From: Desulfobulbus sp.
GTDB taxonomy: Bacteria; Desulfobacterota; Desulfobulbia; Desulfobulbales; Desulfobulbaceae
NCBI RefSeq assembly: GCF_030824455.1
Contig: NZ_JAVBXR010000030.1
Span: forward strand, 1-49,759
Reading direction: 5' to 3'
DNA: 49,759 nt
Every line of letters begins with the position of its first letter. Position 1 is the first letter of the stretch. A program made the position numbers and the translations under genes. The notes under the pieces are model-generated. The model made no database searches. It worked only from the letters and a program-made list of their open reading frames with translations, and was not told the origin of the DNA. Below, in pieces: positions 36,177 through 44,828 of this stretch.

Positions 36177-36662
36177 TCACGCCGCGTTGCCTTCGCATTC
36201 CTCCCGGTAAGGATTGATGGTCATCACCGGGCAACAGGCAGTCTTGACCACCTTGTCGGCGACGCTGCCGAACATGATCCGCTCCAAGCCCTTGTAGCCG
36301 TGGGTGCCCATGACAATCAACTGCACCTTTTTCTTGGTTGCATAGGTCAAAATCTCCTCGGCCACGTCGCCCGAGAGCACCTTGCCGGTCACCTGGGTCA
36401 CCCCAGCTTCGGCAAACATGGTTTTGTTCTCTTCCACATAGGTTTCCATCTGCTGCTGGGCCGAGGCAAACAACTCCTCCTCCAGATTGGGCAGATTGAT
36501 CGGCGGCACAAAGAAACCGCTGTAATCCTCAAAGGTCTGCACCACGAACACCAGATGCAACTCCGCCTTGAACGCTCCCGCCACATAGGACGCCGCCTTG
36601 ACTATTTTACCAGCGTTGTCGGAAAAATCGATGGGGGTAAGGATACTCTTGATCTCCTGCAT
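36177..36662 (-). CDS. Universal stress protein (UspA family)
   Basis: 161 residues, a single Usp domain of the ATP-binding type: the loop GTHGYKGLERIMFGSVADKVV fits G-x2-G-x9-G-[S/T]. An N-terminal strand SILTPIDFSDNAGK precedes it. Usp proteins act in stress resistance and energy-limited survival; no specific role can be assigned. The ATG has GAGGAGG about 8 bases upstream. A TATAAT on the minus strand (36709-36714), without a good -35 box, may be its promoter. It is divergent from the radical SAM gene. Confidence 0.92.
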   Translation of the reverse strand: MQEIKSILTPIDFSDNAGKIVKAASYVAGAFKAELHLVFVVQTFEDYSGFFVPPINLPNLEEELFASAQQQMETYVEENKTMFAEAGVTQVTGKVLSGDVAEEILTYATKKKVQLIVMGTHGYKGLERIMFGSVADKVVKTACCPVMTINPYREECEGNAA

Positions 36663-36795
36663 ACACTGCCTCCTCGCGTGAAAAAAGATGGAACATCATC
36701 CTGACTTAATTATAAGATATATCGATTCCAGAATTTTTCACCTATTATTGTTCCACCCGGCGGCCACTCCGAATCAGGGCCATCCGACAAAGCTG

Positions 36796-36824
36796 TTGAC
36801 CCTGCCGATCATCGCGAATATATT
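36796..36824 (+). promoter_or_regulatory. Sigma-70 promoter of the radical SAM-hemE operon
   Basis: TTGACC (36796-36801), 17 bases, TATATT (36819-36824). It predicts a leader of about 118 bases before the radical SAM start codon at 36949. Confidence 0.6.
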
Positions 36825-36948
36825 CCAACCCGTTTATCTGGTTGCATCTTTCGTCGCCACGGTCGACAGGAACGGGTTCGCCCGCGCTCCCGCCGAGCAC
36901 AGCGACCTTTTTCCGCCTCTTTCCGCCCGGTCGGGACCGAAAATCATT

Positions 36949-38001
36949 ATGGAATTCACGCCCAAATGGATCGCCTGGGAAATCACCCGCCGCTGCAATC
37001 TCCGCTGTGTCCACTGTCGGTCCTCTTCCCAGTTGGAAATTGACGGGCATCCCGATTTTTCTCTGGCCGAGGCCAAACGGGTGCTCGACGAGATCCACGC
37101 CTACGCCAATCCGGTCATGGTGCTTTCCGGAGGCGAGCCGCTGCTGCGGCCGGACGTGTTCGAGATTGCCGCCTACGGAACCGAACTGGGGCTGCGGATG
37201 TGTCTGGCCACCAACGGCGCGCTGGTGACCCAATCTGTCTGCCGCGACATCAAAGGGTCCGGAATCAAGATGGTTTCCCTGAGCCTGGACGGCTCCACCG
37301 CCGACGTCCACGACAATTTTCGCAACCAGCCCGGCGCCTTTGACGGGGTGATGAACGCCATCCGGCTGTTCAACGAACACCAGATCGATTTTCTGATCAA
37401 TTCGTCGTTCACCAAACGCAACAAGGCCGAGGCCCCGAAAATCTATTCCCTGGTGAAATCGCTCGGCGCCACGGCCTGGTATCTGTTCATGATCGTGCCC
37501 ACCGGCCGCGGCGAGGAAATCATGTCCGAACTGATTCCGGCCGAGGAATACGAAGACATCCTCAACTGGCATTACGACATGGAAAAGGAGGAGAGCGACC
37601 TGCTGGTCCGTCCGACCTGCGCCCCCCAGTATTACCGCATCGTGCTCCAGCGGGCCAAGATCGAGGGGGAGAAATTCAAACGCCGCAGCCTTAAATTTTC
37701 CACCGGCGGCTCCAAGGGTTGCCTGGCCGGGCAACTGATCTGCCTGATCGACGTTGACGGCAATGTCCTGCCCTGCAGCTATTTCCCCCTGGCCGCCGGC
37801 AACCTGCGGACCAAATCCTTCAAGGACATCTGGGAAAATTCCAAACTTTTGCTCGATATGCGCGACTTTGCAGGCTACAAGGACAACTGCGGCCGCTGCG
37901 AGTACGTCAACGTCTGCGGCGGCTGCCGGGCCCGGGCCTACGCCATGACCGGCGATTATCTCGCCGGCGAGCCGTTCTGCACCTACCAGCCCCAGCGATA
38001 A
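36949..38001 (+). CDS. ahbD: Radical SAM/SPASM protein, AhbD/NirJ-like (heme biosynthesis type)
   Basis: A 350-residue radical SAM enzyme. The SAM-cluster motif CNLRCVHC has C16, C20 and C23, followed by [11 protein letters not shown]. The SPASM-like C-terminus carries extra cysteines ([32 protein letters not shown] just before). In overall pattern it matches AhbD (iron-coproporphyrin to heme b by oxidative decarboxylation) and NirJ of heme d1 synthesis; AhbD fits better in a presumed sulfur-cycle anaerobe. The next gene is hemE, so a role in tetrapyrrole metabolism is well supported by context. The exact reaction is not settled. Start: ATG 36949; the frame opens at 36688, but the added residues are unconserved. 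No clear Shine-Dalgarno sequence. Confidence 0.82.
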   Translation: MEFTPKWIAWEITRRCNLRCVHCRSSSQLEIDGHPDFSLAEAKRVLDEIHAYANPVMVLSGGEPLLRPDVFEIAAYGTELGLRMCLATNGALVTQSVCRDIKGSGIKMVSLSLDGSTADVHDNFRNQPGAFDGVMNAIRLFNEHQIDFLINSSFTKRNKAEAPKIYSLVKSLGATAWYLFMIVPTGRGEEIMSELIPAEEYEDILNWHYDMEKEESDLLVRPTCAPQYYRIVLQRAKIEGEKFKRRSLKFSTGGSKGCLAGQLICLIDVDGNVLPCSYFPLAAGNLRTKSFKDIWENSKLLLDMRDFAGYKDNCGRCEYVNVCGGCRARAYAMTGDYLAGEPFCTYQPQR

Positions 38002-38064
38002 CATGATTCCGCCCAAGGCAAACCCACCGGCCCAGCGCCGACAACCACAAGCATACGGACCGCG

Positions 38065-39090
38065 ATGAACGACACCTTTCTTCAAGCCTGCCGGGGCGAG
38101 CGCACCGCCTACACCCCGGTCTGGTTCATGCGCCAGGCCGGCAGATACCTGCCCGAGTACCAGAAAATCCGCAGCAAAGTCAGCTTCCTGGAGCTGTGCA
38201 AAACCCCCGAACTTGCCGCCGAGGTCACCCTGCAGCCGGTCGATATCTTTGGCTTTGACGCGGCCATTCTCTTCTCCGACATCCTTATTCCCATGGAGGC
38301 GATGGGGCTGGCCCTTGAATTTTCCGAAGGCAAAGGGCCAATCTTTGCCAATCCCGTGCGCAGCCAGAAGGCGGTGGACGAACTGGTGGTGCCTGTCCCG
38401 GAAGAGGCGGTGCCCTTTGTCTTGGACACCATCCGCCTGCTGCGCAGCCAGTTGCAGACGCCGCTGATCGGCTTTGCCGGCGCGCCCTTTACCCTGGCCA
38501 CCTATCTGATCGAGGGCGGCAGCTCCAAGGTGTTTCTTAACACCAAGAAAATGATGTTCCAGGAACCCAAGCTCTACCACAATCTCCTGGCCAAGATCAC
38601 CGCCTGCACCAGCGCCTATCTCCAGGCCCAGGCGCGGGCCGGCGCCCAGGCCCTGCAGCTGTTCGACTCCTGGGTCGGCATCCTGGCGCCCTGCGATTAT
38701 CAGGAGTTCGCCCTGCCCTACGTGCGCTCGATCATCTCCGATCTGCGCGCCGTGACCGACGTGCCGATCATCTACTTTGCCAACAACGGCTCCACCCTGA
38801 CCGGATTGACCACCACCGCCGGCGCCGACGTGCTCGGTTTTGACTGGCGGCTGCCCATCGGCGACGCCGTCGCCCGCGCCGGCCAACATGCCGTGCAGGG
38901 CAACATCGACCCGCTGGCTCTTTTTCTTCCCAAAAAACAGCTGGAAGAACGGATCCAGACCATGTTGACCGAAGCGCGCGACGCCAACGGCTACATCTTT
39001 AATCTCGGCCACGGCATCCTGCCGGAAACGCCGCCCGAGCAGGTGCGGATCGCGGTCGACGCCGTCCACCGTTTCAGCGGCAAACCGTAA
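38065..39090 (+). CDS. hemE: Uroporphyrinogen decarboxylase
   Basis: Decarboxylates the four acetate side chains of uroporphyrinogen III to give coproporphyrinogen III, in the cytosol and without cofactor. The 341-residue protein has the true HemE signatures rather than those of methyltransferase paralogues: PVWFMRQAGRYLPEYQ at the N-terminus, GFAGAPFTLATYLIEGG, DSWVGILAP and NLGHGILPETPPE. It lies 63 bases after the radical SAM gene and is probably cotranscribed. Coexistence with an AhbD-like gene is notable, since the Ahb route does not use HemE. Confidence 0.96.
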   Translation: MNDTFLQACRGERTAYTPVWFMRQAGRYLPEYQKIRSKVSFLELCKTPELAAEVTLQPVDIFGFDAAILFSDILIPMEAMGLALEFSEGKGPIFANPVRSQKAVDELVVPVPEEAVPFVLDTIRLLRSQLQTPLIGFAGAPFTLATYLIEGGSSKVFLNTKKMMFQEPKLYHNLLAKITACTSAYLQAQARAGAQALQLFDSWVGILAPCDYQEFALPYVRSIISDLRAVTDVPIIYFANNGSTLTGLTTTAGADVLGFDWRLPIGDAVARAGQHAVQGNIDPLALFLPKKQLEERIQTMLTEARDANGYIFNLGHGILPETPPEQVRIAVDAVHRFSGKP

Positions 39091-39112
39091 TCGATCCGCA
39101 GTGTCTTCAGCC

Positions 39113-39688
39113 ATGGAAAGCGTCACCGCGGTCATTCCCTCGCTTGCGGAATGCATCGACCTGATGGAGCAGTACGCGATGCTGGCCAACATCCGCCACC
39201 ATTCACTGGTGGTCGCCCGGCTGGCCGAGCAGTTGCAGGGCGGGCTTGCCGCCTTTAACCCGGACCAGCCCCAGGCGGACCGGCGCCTGGTGATCAGCGG
39301 CGCCCTGCTCCACGACATCGCCAAAACCCCCTGCCTGGGCAGCAACTGCGACCACGCCAAAGTCGGGGCCGACATCTGCCGCAAACACGGCTACCCCGAG
39401 ATCGCCGCGATTGTTGAGCAGCACGTGCTCCTCTGGGACTTTGACCCCGACCGCTACCAGCGCGGCCGCTTCACCGCCCGGGAAATCGTCTACTACGCCG
39501 ACAAGCGGGTACGGCACAACGTGGTGGTCAACCTGGACCAGCGGCTGGAATACATCCTGGATCATTACGGCCAAGGCAACCCAAACCGGCAGAGTTTGAT
39601 TCGGGAAAATTTCAACAAATGCCTTGCCTTGGAAGACCACCTTTTCCACTGGCTGCCCTTCGCCCCCCAAGATCTGGGCCGATTCTGA
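39113..39688 (+). CDS. HD-domain phosphohydrolase-like protein
   Basis: A 191-residue HD-superfamily protein. The metal-binding residues are visible in order: RHHSLVV (about residues 29-35), ALLHDIAKT with the HD pair (about 67-75), CDHAKVGADI and EQHVLLWDFD. It resembles small HDIG/YqeK-type hydrolases acting on nucleotides or phosphate esters, and the substrate is unknown. It starts 22 bases after hemE, so it is probably in the same operon. Start is uncertain: ATG 39113 or GTG 39101 (adds four residues); neither has a ribosome-binding site. Confidence 0.85.
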   Translation: MESVTAVIPSLAECIDLMEQYAMLANIRHHSLVVARLAEQLQGGLAAFNPDQPQADRRLVISGALLHDIAKTPCLGSNCDHAKVGADICRKHGYPEIAAIVEQHVLLWDFDPDRYQRGRFTAREIVYYADKRVRHNVVVNLDQRLEYILDHYGQGNPNRQSLIRENFNKCLALEDHLFHWLPFAPQDLGRF

Positions 39689-39721
39689 CCGGCGGTCTTT
39701 CCCTCAACCCCCCAACACAAC

Positions 39722-40066
39722 ATGCCCAACACAACCTTTAACTGGGTCGAGCACTACCCGTCCGCCGTCAGCGTCTGCGACACCGAAGGAACGATTATCG
39801 CCATCAACCGCCCGGCCATGGAATTGTTCGGCAAATACGGCGGAGAAAACCTGATCGGCGCCAGCCTGTTCACCTGCCATCCGGAACCGGCCAACGAGAT
39901 GATCCGCACGCTGCTCAGGGAACAGCGCGGCAACACCTATTTCACCGAGAAAAACGGGGTCCGCAAACTGGTCCATCAAACGCCCTGGCGCAAGGACGGC
40001 GCATTTGCCGGCCTGACCGAGACCATTATCGTCCTTCCCGAAGAGGTTCCGACCAAACGGAGGTAA
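39722..40066 (+). CDS. Stand-alone PAS-domain protein
   Basis: A 114-residue protein made of a single PAS fold: YPSAVSVCDTEGTIIAINRPAMELFGK at the N-terminus, then NTYFTEKNGVRKLVHQTPW and FAGLTETIIVLPEEVP. It has no output domain, so it may act as a sensor or ligand-binding partner of another protein. Proteins of this small type occur in many anaerobes. It lies 33 bases after the HD gene and closes the radical SAM-hemE unit. Ligand unknown; heme or flavin are possibilities only. Confidence 0.82.
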   Translation: MPNTTFNWVEHYPSAVSVCDTEGTIIAINRPAMELFGKYGGENLIGASLFTCHPEPANEMIRTLLREQRGNTYFTEKNGVRKLVHQTPWRKDGAFAGLTETIIVLPEEVPTKRR

Positions 40067-40099
40067 CGGCGGCCATCCGGCCAACATCACTCCCATTGC

Positions 40100-40127
40100 T
40101 TGACAGCCCTCTTTGCCGGGGTATACT
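40100..40127 (+). promoter_or_regulatory. Near-consensus sigma-70 promoter before the OmpA-like gene
   Basis: TTGACA (40100-40105), 16 bases, TATACT (40122-40127); predicted start about 40134, a leader of about 68 bases. This is the closest match to consensus in the window and suggests strong constitutive expression. Confidence 0.75.
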
Positions 40128-40201
40128 CTGAGGCAAGAGTCCGATCCCACATGTTTTTCGGGATCTAACCGTGACCCCAGGCCACATCAGGAGCCGATAC
40201 G

Positions 40202-41278
40202 ATGAAAACCCGCCCTTTCCTGTCTTTTTTCCTCGCTTTCTTGCTTGCGACGGCAGCCGCCTGCCCGGCGCGCAGCCAACAGCCGGCCCCGCAGGCGGAC
40301 AATGCGCTCCTGGCTTCTTCGGGCGGCCGCTATATCCGTATGGCCCATAATTTCTTCATCTTCTACGATCCCACCACCACCATGGCCGTGCCGTACAAGA
40401 ACACCGGCCTGACCCGAATCGAGGCGCAGAAGAAAATCCTGCGCGAAAGCAACGCCTCCCTGCCGCCGCTCAACTGGCAGGCCGGCCTCTATCCCCACTG
40501 GAAGGGCGAGCTCTGGCTGCCGGCCTCGCCCTTTGCCTTCAAACCCTACTACCGGCTGCAGAACTACCAAAAAGCGGAGTACGGTGCGGCCATCGAGCAA
40601 CTGCCGACCACCCCGCAGAGCCCACCCATGCTGCAAACCGGCCTGATGAAGCTCGAACACCTGCTCGGCCTGCCCGGACGCACCGAACTCTTTCTTTTTT
40701 CCGACGGCAAACACATGACCGAAGAAGGTCTGGAGCCTCAACCGCTTGACGAGGCCCGGCAATTGGCGGCCAAATACGACATCTGTTTTAACATTGTCTC
40801 CAGCGCCGTCGACGCCAAGGCGCGGAAACTGCTGAAAGACATCGCTGCGGTCAACAGCTGCTCCCAGGTGATGGACTTCGACACCATCTACGATCACCCC
40901 GAACACCTTCTGGGCAAGCTCTACGCCGACACCCAGGGCAACGGCTTCAACAACATCCTGTTTGATTTCGACAAATCCGCTATCCGCCCGGAATTCACCG
41001 CCCACCTTGATCGCCTGGGGCAGATGCTGCAGGCCAACCCGCAGCTGTACGTGGTCCTCTCCGGCTTCTGCGACAGCATTGGAACCGAGGCCTACAACAT
41101 CGGCCTCTCCCAGCGCCGGGCCGAAAGCGTCCGCCGGTATCTGCGCAAACATTTCATGATCAAGGAAGACCGGTTGCTGATGTACTGGTACGGCTACGCC
41201 AATCCAGAGGCCTCCAACGCCACCGAAGAGGGCCGACAGCTGAACCGAAGGGTGACCATCGTTCTGCGCGGCGAGTAA
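40202..41278 (+). CDS. OmpA-family envelope protein with vWA-like N-terminal domain
   Basis: 358 residues. A signal peptide (about 1-25, ending near PARSQ) is followed by a roughly 200-residue domain resembling a von Willebrand A fold, including LFLFSDGKHMTEEG and KYDICFNIVSSA. A C-terminal OmpA-like peptidoglycan-binding domain follows (about 255-358: NILFDFDKSAIRPEF, LSGFCDSIGTEAYNIGLSQRRAESVR, ending NRRVTIVL). It is probably a periplasmic or outer-membrane protein that anchors to peptidoglycan. The MIDAS motif looks incomplete (no clear DxSxS), so metal binding is doubtful. AGGAG lies eight bases before the ATG. Whether Cys21 is lipidated is unclear. Confidence 0.87.
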   Translation: MKTRPFLSFFLAFLLATAAACPARSQQPAPQADNALLASSGGRYIRMAHNFFIFYDPTTTMAVPYKNTGLTRIEAQKKILRESNASLPPLNWQAGLYPHWKGELWLPASPFAFKPYYRLQNYQKAEYGAAIEQLPTTPQSPPMLQTGLMKLEHLLGLPGRTELFLFSDGKHMTEEGLEPQPLDEARQLAAKYDICFNIVSSAVDAKARKLLKDIAAVNSCSQVMDFDTIYDHPEHLLGKLYADTQGNGFNNILFDFDKSAIRPEFTAHLDRLGQMLQANPQLYVVLSGFCDSIGTEAYNIGLSQRRAESVRRYLRKHFMIKEDRLLMYWYGYANPEASNATEEGRQLNRRVTIVLRGE

Positions 41279-41305
41279 GCGCTTTCACCGTCCAAGGAGC
41301 TCATT

Positions 41306-42694
41306 ATGCGCATCGCCTTTCACGGAGCCGCCCGCAACGTCACCGGTTCGTGCCACCTGATCGAATGCGGCGCCAAACGCATCCTGATTGACTGCGGCCT
41401 CTACCAGGGTGGTCAGGAAATGGACGAGGAAAATCGCAACGATTTTGGCTTTGACCCGGCCGCGATTGACCACCTCGTGCTCACCCACGGCCATCTCGAC
41501 CACTGCGGCCGCATCCCGCTGCTGCACAGGCTGGGTTTTCGCGGCACGGTGCTGGCCACCGCCGCCACCCGCGAACTGGCCCGTCTGGTGATGCTTGACT
41601 CGGCGCGCATCCAGGAGGAGGAGGCCCGATACCGCAACGACAAGGGCCGCAGAAAAAAGCGGTGGGACACGTCGGTCGAACCGCTCTACAACACCCTCGA
41701 CGCCCTCAATAGCCTTGACGCCTTTGTCGACGTCGCCGCCTTTGCTCACCCCCACGACCTCTGCCCCGGCGTTCGCGCCACTTTCTACGACGCCGGCCAC
41801 ATCCTTGGCTCGGCCTGCATTTTGCTCGAACTGGAAGAGGCCGGCCAGCAGCGTCGAGTGCTCTTTTCCGGCGATCTCGGCTACAACGGCCGCGCCATCC
41901 TGCCCGACCCGGCTCCGCCGCCGCAGGCTGACGTCGTGGTGATGGAAAGCACCTACGGCGACCGGTTGCACAAACGGCTGGAACCCTCCATTGAGGAACT
42001 CTATCAGGCGATCAACGCCACCGTCGCCCGCAACGGCAACGTGCTCATCCCCAGCTTCGCCCTGGAGCGGACCCAGGAACTGCTGTACTACCTGCGCGAG
42101 GGCATTGAGCAGAAGCGGCTACCACGCCATCTCCCGGTCTATCTCGATTCCCCCATGGCCGTTTCCGCCACCCAGATTTTCCGCCGGCACCGCGAATGCT
42201 TTGACGAGGAAACCTGGGCGGTCATTGCCGCCGGACGCGACCCCTTTGATCTGCCTGGTTTGGAAATTATTCGTGACGCCGCCGAATCCATGGCCCTGAA
42301 ACAGGTCCGAGGGGCGGTCATCATCGCCGGTTCCGGCATGTGCACCGGCGGCCGCATCCGCCACCACCTGCGCCACAACCTCTGGCGGCGCGAGGCTTCG
42401 GTCGTGTTTGTCGGCTATGCGGCCGAAGGCACCCTGGCCCGCCGGATTATCGAGGGCGCGGAAGTGGTGCGTGTGCTGCAGGAAGAGGTTGAGGTCAACG
42501 CCGAGATTTACACCATCGGCGGATTCTCGGCCCACGCCGACCAGCAGGAACTCCTCAGCTGGCACGCCCAGACCGGCGCGCCGGAACGCACTTTTCTGGT
42601 CCACGGCGAACTGGCGGCCATGCAAACCTTAGCCGCCAGCTTGACCGGGACCAAGGTCGAGATGCCTGAGCTGCACCAATCCTTCGCCCTATAA
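41306..42694 (+). CDS. MBL-fold/beta-CASP RNA-processing exonuclease
   Basis: A 462-residue zinc-dependent metallo-beta-lactamase of the beta-CASP/CPSF group, acting on RNA in related proteins. Seen: the zinc motif THGHLDHCG (about residues 57-65), DAGHILGSA (about 161-169), the beta-CASP stretch ALERTQELLYYL and SPMAVSATQIF, GSGMCTGGRIRHHL, and the C-terminal GGFSAHADQQELLSW. It has no KH domains. The ATG has GGAG seven bases upstream. It follows the OmpA-like gene by 27 bases and is probably cotranscribed. Confidence 0.93.
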   Translation: MRIAFHGAARNVTGSCHLIECGAKRILIDCGLYQGGQEMDEENRNDFGFDPAAIDHLVLTHGHLDHCGRIPLLHRLGFRGTVLATAATRELARLVMLDSARIQEEEARYRNDKGRRKKRWDTSVEPLYNTLDALNSLDAFVDVAAFAHPHDLCPGVRATFYDAGHILGSACILLELEEAGQQRRVLFSGDLGYNGRAILPDPAPPPQADVVVMESTYGDRLHKRLEPSIEELYQAINATVARNGNVLIPSFALERTQELLYYLREGIEQKRLPRHLPVYLDSPMAVSATQIFRRHRECFDEETWAVIAAGRDPFDLPGLEIIRDAAESMALKQVRGAVIIAGSGMCTGGRIRHHLRHNLWRREASVVFVGYAAEGTLARRIIEGAEVVRVLQEEVEVNAEIYTIGGFSAHADQQELLSWHAQTGAPERTFLVHGELAAMQTLAASLTGTKVEMPELHQSFAL

Positions 42695-42767
42695 TCCGGG
42701 CTCTGCTTCACCCGACACTGTTCAACCGACACTTGCGCCGACGAAACAAGACCCCGGAGCCGCAGGT

Positions 42768-43283
42768 TTACTGCTGCTGCTGCGGAGTTGCAGTTGGAGC
42801 CTCGGCCGGAGCAAGCGGGGCGGCGGCGGCCGGTTCCACAGGAGCAGCAGGCGCTGCCGGGGCAACGGGCTGATCCGGGGCGGTGACCTCATGAATCTTC
42901 GCCTTGCCCGCCTCCCAGAAACCTTTGGTTTCCTCCTTGGTGACCTGCCAGGCCTCCTTCGACTTGTCGCCCACCGTATCCGCCAACTCGCGCGAGCCGC
43001 TCTTGGTTTTTTCCCAAGCGCCCATCGACTCCGTCTTCAGGGCGTCCCAGGCGGTTCCAGCCGTTTCCTTGGTGGCCTCGGAAACCGCGCCGGAGGCCTC
43101 TTTCACCTCGTGGCCGGCCGCATCCCATTTATTGCCCCCTTGGTCGACTCCCTGTTGCGGTTGCGCCTCGGTTGACGGCGCCTTGGCCGGCTCCTCAGCG
43201 GCAACTGTGTGCGCCGCGCCAGAGACGATTGCAAGCATAAGACCACTCAGCAGCATCCGATGTATCATGTGCATCATTTTCAT
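42768..43283 (-). CDS. Secreted LEA-like repetitive helical protein
   Basis: A 171-residue protein with a signal peptide (probable cleavage after HTVAA, near residue 30). A central amphipathic, Lys/Glu/Thr-rich region (about 45-125) follows, containing repeated W-and-K/E segments such as TAWDALKTESMGAWEKTKSG and KEAWQVTKEETKGFWEAGKA. The C-terminal Pro/Ala-rich tail ends in poly-Gln. This pattern resembles LEA-like or apolipoprotein-like proteins that are disordered or helical on membranes. I do not recognise a named family. The ATG at 43283 has GGAGG seven bases upstream. It is divergent from the efflux operon. Confidence 0.8.
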   Translation of the reverse strand: MKMMHMIHRMLLSGLMLAIVSGAAHTVAAEEPAKAPSTEAQPQQGVDQGGNKWDAAGHEVKEASGAVSEATKETAGTAWDALKTESMGAWEKTKSGSRELADTVGDKSKEAWQVTKEETKGFWEAGKAKIHEVTAPDQPVAPAAPAAPVEPAAAAPLAPAEAPTATPQQQQ

Positions 43284-43478
43284 TGATTTCCCTCCGTTCA
43301 ATAATTGCATTCTTCTGTATTGCTATTGCAAAATACAAGATTCCGCCCTATTTTCCGATGATCTAATGAGAACGGCAAACGCAGTGCAAGACAACGCTGC
43401 TCCGCCTGCCTGATTCTCACCTTCCACGGCAAAATATACCAATACTGTTTCCCTTGCACACGGGAAAAAAGGCCTCCC

Positions 43479-44828
43479 ATGACGCGTCGCCCCCACAAAC
43501 CGATAGTCCTCGCCTTGCTCGCGCTCCTGCTGCCCTTGGAGATGAACGCCCAGGAACCACCGTCTTCCCATCGGCCATCGACGCAATGGACGGCCGAGCA
43601 GGCAGTGCATTACGCCCTGGAGCACAATCCCGACGCAGGAGCCGCCCTGGAACGCATCAAGGCGGCCGACGCCGACATCAAGTCCGCCCGAGCCGCCTTT
43701 TACCCCCAACTGGGAGTCGGCGCCGAGTACAGCCGCACCAACAACCCGATGTATTCCTTTGGCAACATCCTCAACCAGGGGATGTTTTCCGACAGCATCG
43801 ACTTCAACCAACCCGGAACCACTGACACCCTGCAACCTAAGGCCACGGTGCAGTACCGGCTCTACAACGGCGGCCGCGACGCGGCGGCGCTGGATGCCGC
43901 CGGCGAACGCAGCCAGGCGGCCAATCACGAGCATGCGGCCATTCGCTCCCGGCTGCAATTTGAGGTGATTCGGGCCTTTTGCACCATTGTCCAGGCCGCA
44001 GACACGGTGCAGGCCAGGCAATCGGCTGTAGAGGCGATGGCCGCCTCCTTGGCCGTGGCCCAGGCCCGATTCGAGGAAGGGAGCCTGCTCAAGGAAGATC
44101 TGCTTAGCCTGGAGGCGCAGCATGCCCGCGCCCAGGAACAACTCATCCAGGCGCGGCATGGGCTAAGTCTTGCCCAACGTGGATTTCTCAACCTGCTGGG
44201 GCTGCAAGGCGACGCCGTTGTTCTTGATCCGGCCGGAGCACCCGCACAGGAGATTCCGGTGGAACGCGACATCGGCAAACGGCCGGAACTGACCGCCATG
44301 GCCGCCCTGATCAAGGCCCAGGAGGCCCAGGTCCGCGTGGCCCGGGCCGGCTATCGTCCCACCGCCGACGCCTTTGGCAGCTATCAAGTCGACAAGGGCA
44401 CGGAACTGGAAGACGGTTCCGGCAACTCCTGGACCACCGGGGTCCGCCTCAACTACACCCTGTTCAACGGCGGCCAGACCAGCGCCGCCGCCGAACGGGC
44501 CGAGGCCGGGCTGCGGGAAGCCAAGCAGCAACAGCGCAAGCTGGAACTGGCCTTTAATCTGGAGATGGAACAGGCGCTTCTTGCCCTCAACCAGGAAGAG
44601 GAACGGCTGAAAGTCACCGGCAAGATGTTGGAATCGGCAACCGAAAGCGCGCGTCTTGCCCGCCTGCGCTTCAAGGAAGGCGTCTTGCTTTCCTCGGAGC
44701 TGATCGACATTGAAAACCGCCGCACCGACGCCCAACTGAGCCACGCCCTGGCCATGGCCTCCCGTAAAATCGCCATTGCCGATCTGCGGCGGGCCGTCGG
44801 TCTTGCCCAATTCAACCAGGGGAAATGA
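43479..44828 (+). CDS. TolC-family outer-membrane efflux protein
   Basis: The outer-membrane channel of a tripartite efflux system, 449 residues. A signal peptide (about 1-25) is followed by two OEP repeats with long coiled helices (about 60-240 and 260-445). Recognisable pieces: AVHYALEHNP, YRLYNGGRDAAALDAA and YTLFNGGQTSAAAERAEAG, the last two marking the internal repeat. Exports from periplasm to outside together with the two downstream genes. Its stop overlaps the adaptor start (ATGA), so it is the first gene of a coupled three-gene operon. The ribosome-binding site is weak. Confidence 0.94.
   Translation: MTRRPHKPIVLALLALLLPLEMNAQEPPSSHRPSTQWTAEQAVHYALEHNPDAGAALERIKAADADIKSARAAFYPQLGVGAEYSRTNNPMYSFGNILNQGMFSDSIDFNQPGTTDTLQPKATVQYRLYNGGRDAAALDAAGERSQAANHEHAAIRSRLQFEVIRAFCTIVQAADTVQARQSAVEAMAASLAVAQARFEEGSLLKEDLLSLEAQHARAQEQLIQARHGLSLAQRGFLNLLGLQGDAVVLDPAGAPAQEIPVERDIGKRPELTAMAALIKAQEAQVRVARAGYRPTADAFGSYQVDKGTELEDGSGNSWTTGVRLNYTLFNGGQTSAAAERAEAGLREAKQQQRKLELAFNLEMEQALLALNQEEERLKVTGKMLESATESARLARLRFKEGVLLSSELIDIENRRTDAQLSHALAMASRKIAIADLRRAVGLAQFNQGK

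Noticed and set aside
36688..36948. Upstream extension of the radical SAM gene
   Set aside because: It contains the predicted promoter and unconserved residues; the ATG at 36949 begins just before the conserved core.
36745..39384. 879-residue open frame on the minus strand opposite the radical SAM and hemE genes
   Set aside because: It is antisense to two strongly conserved genes, has no recognisable domain and reads as a GC-rich shadow of their codons.
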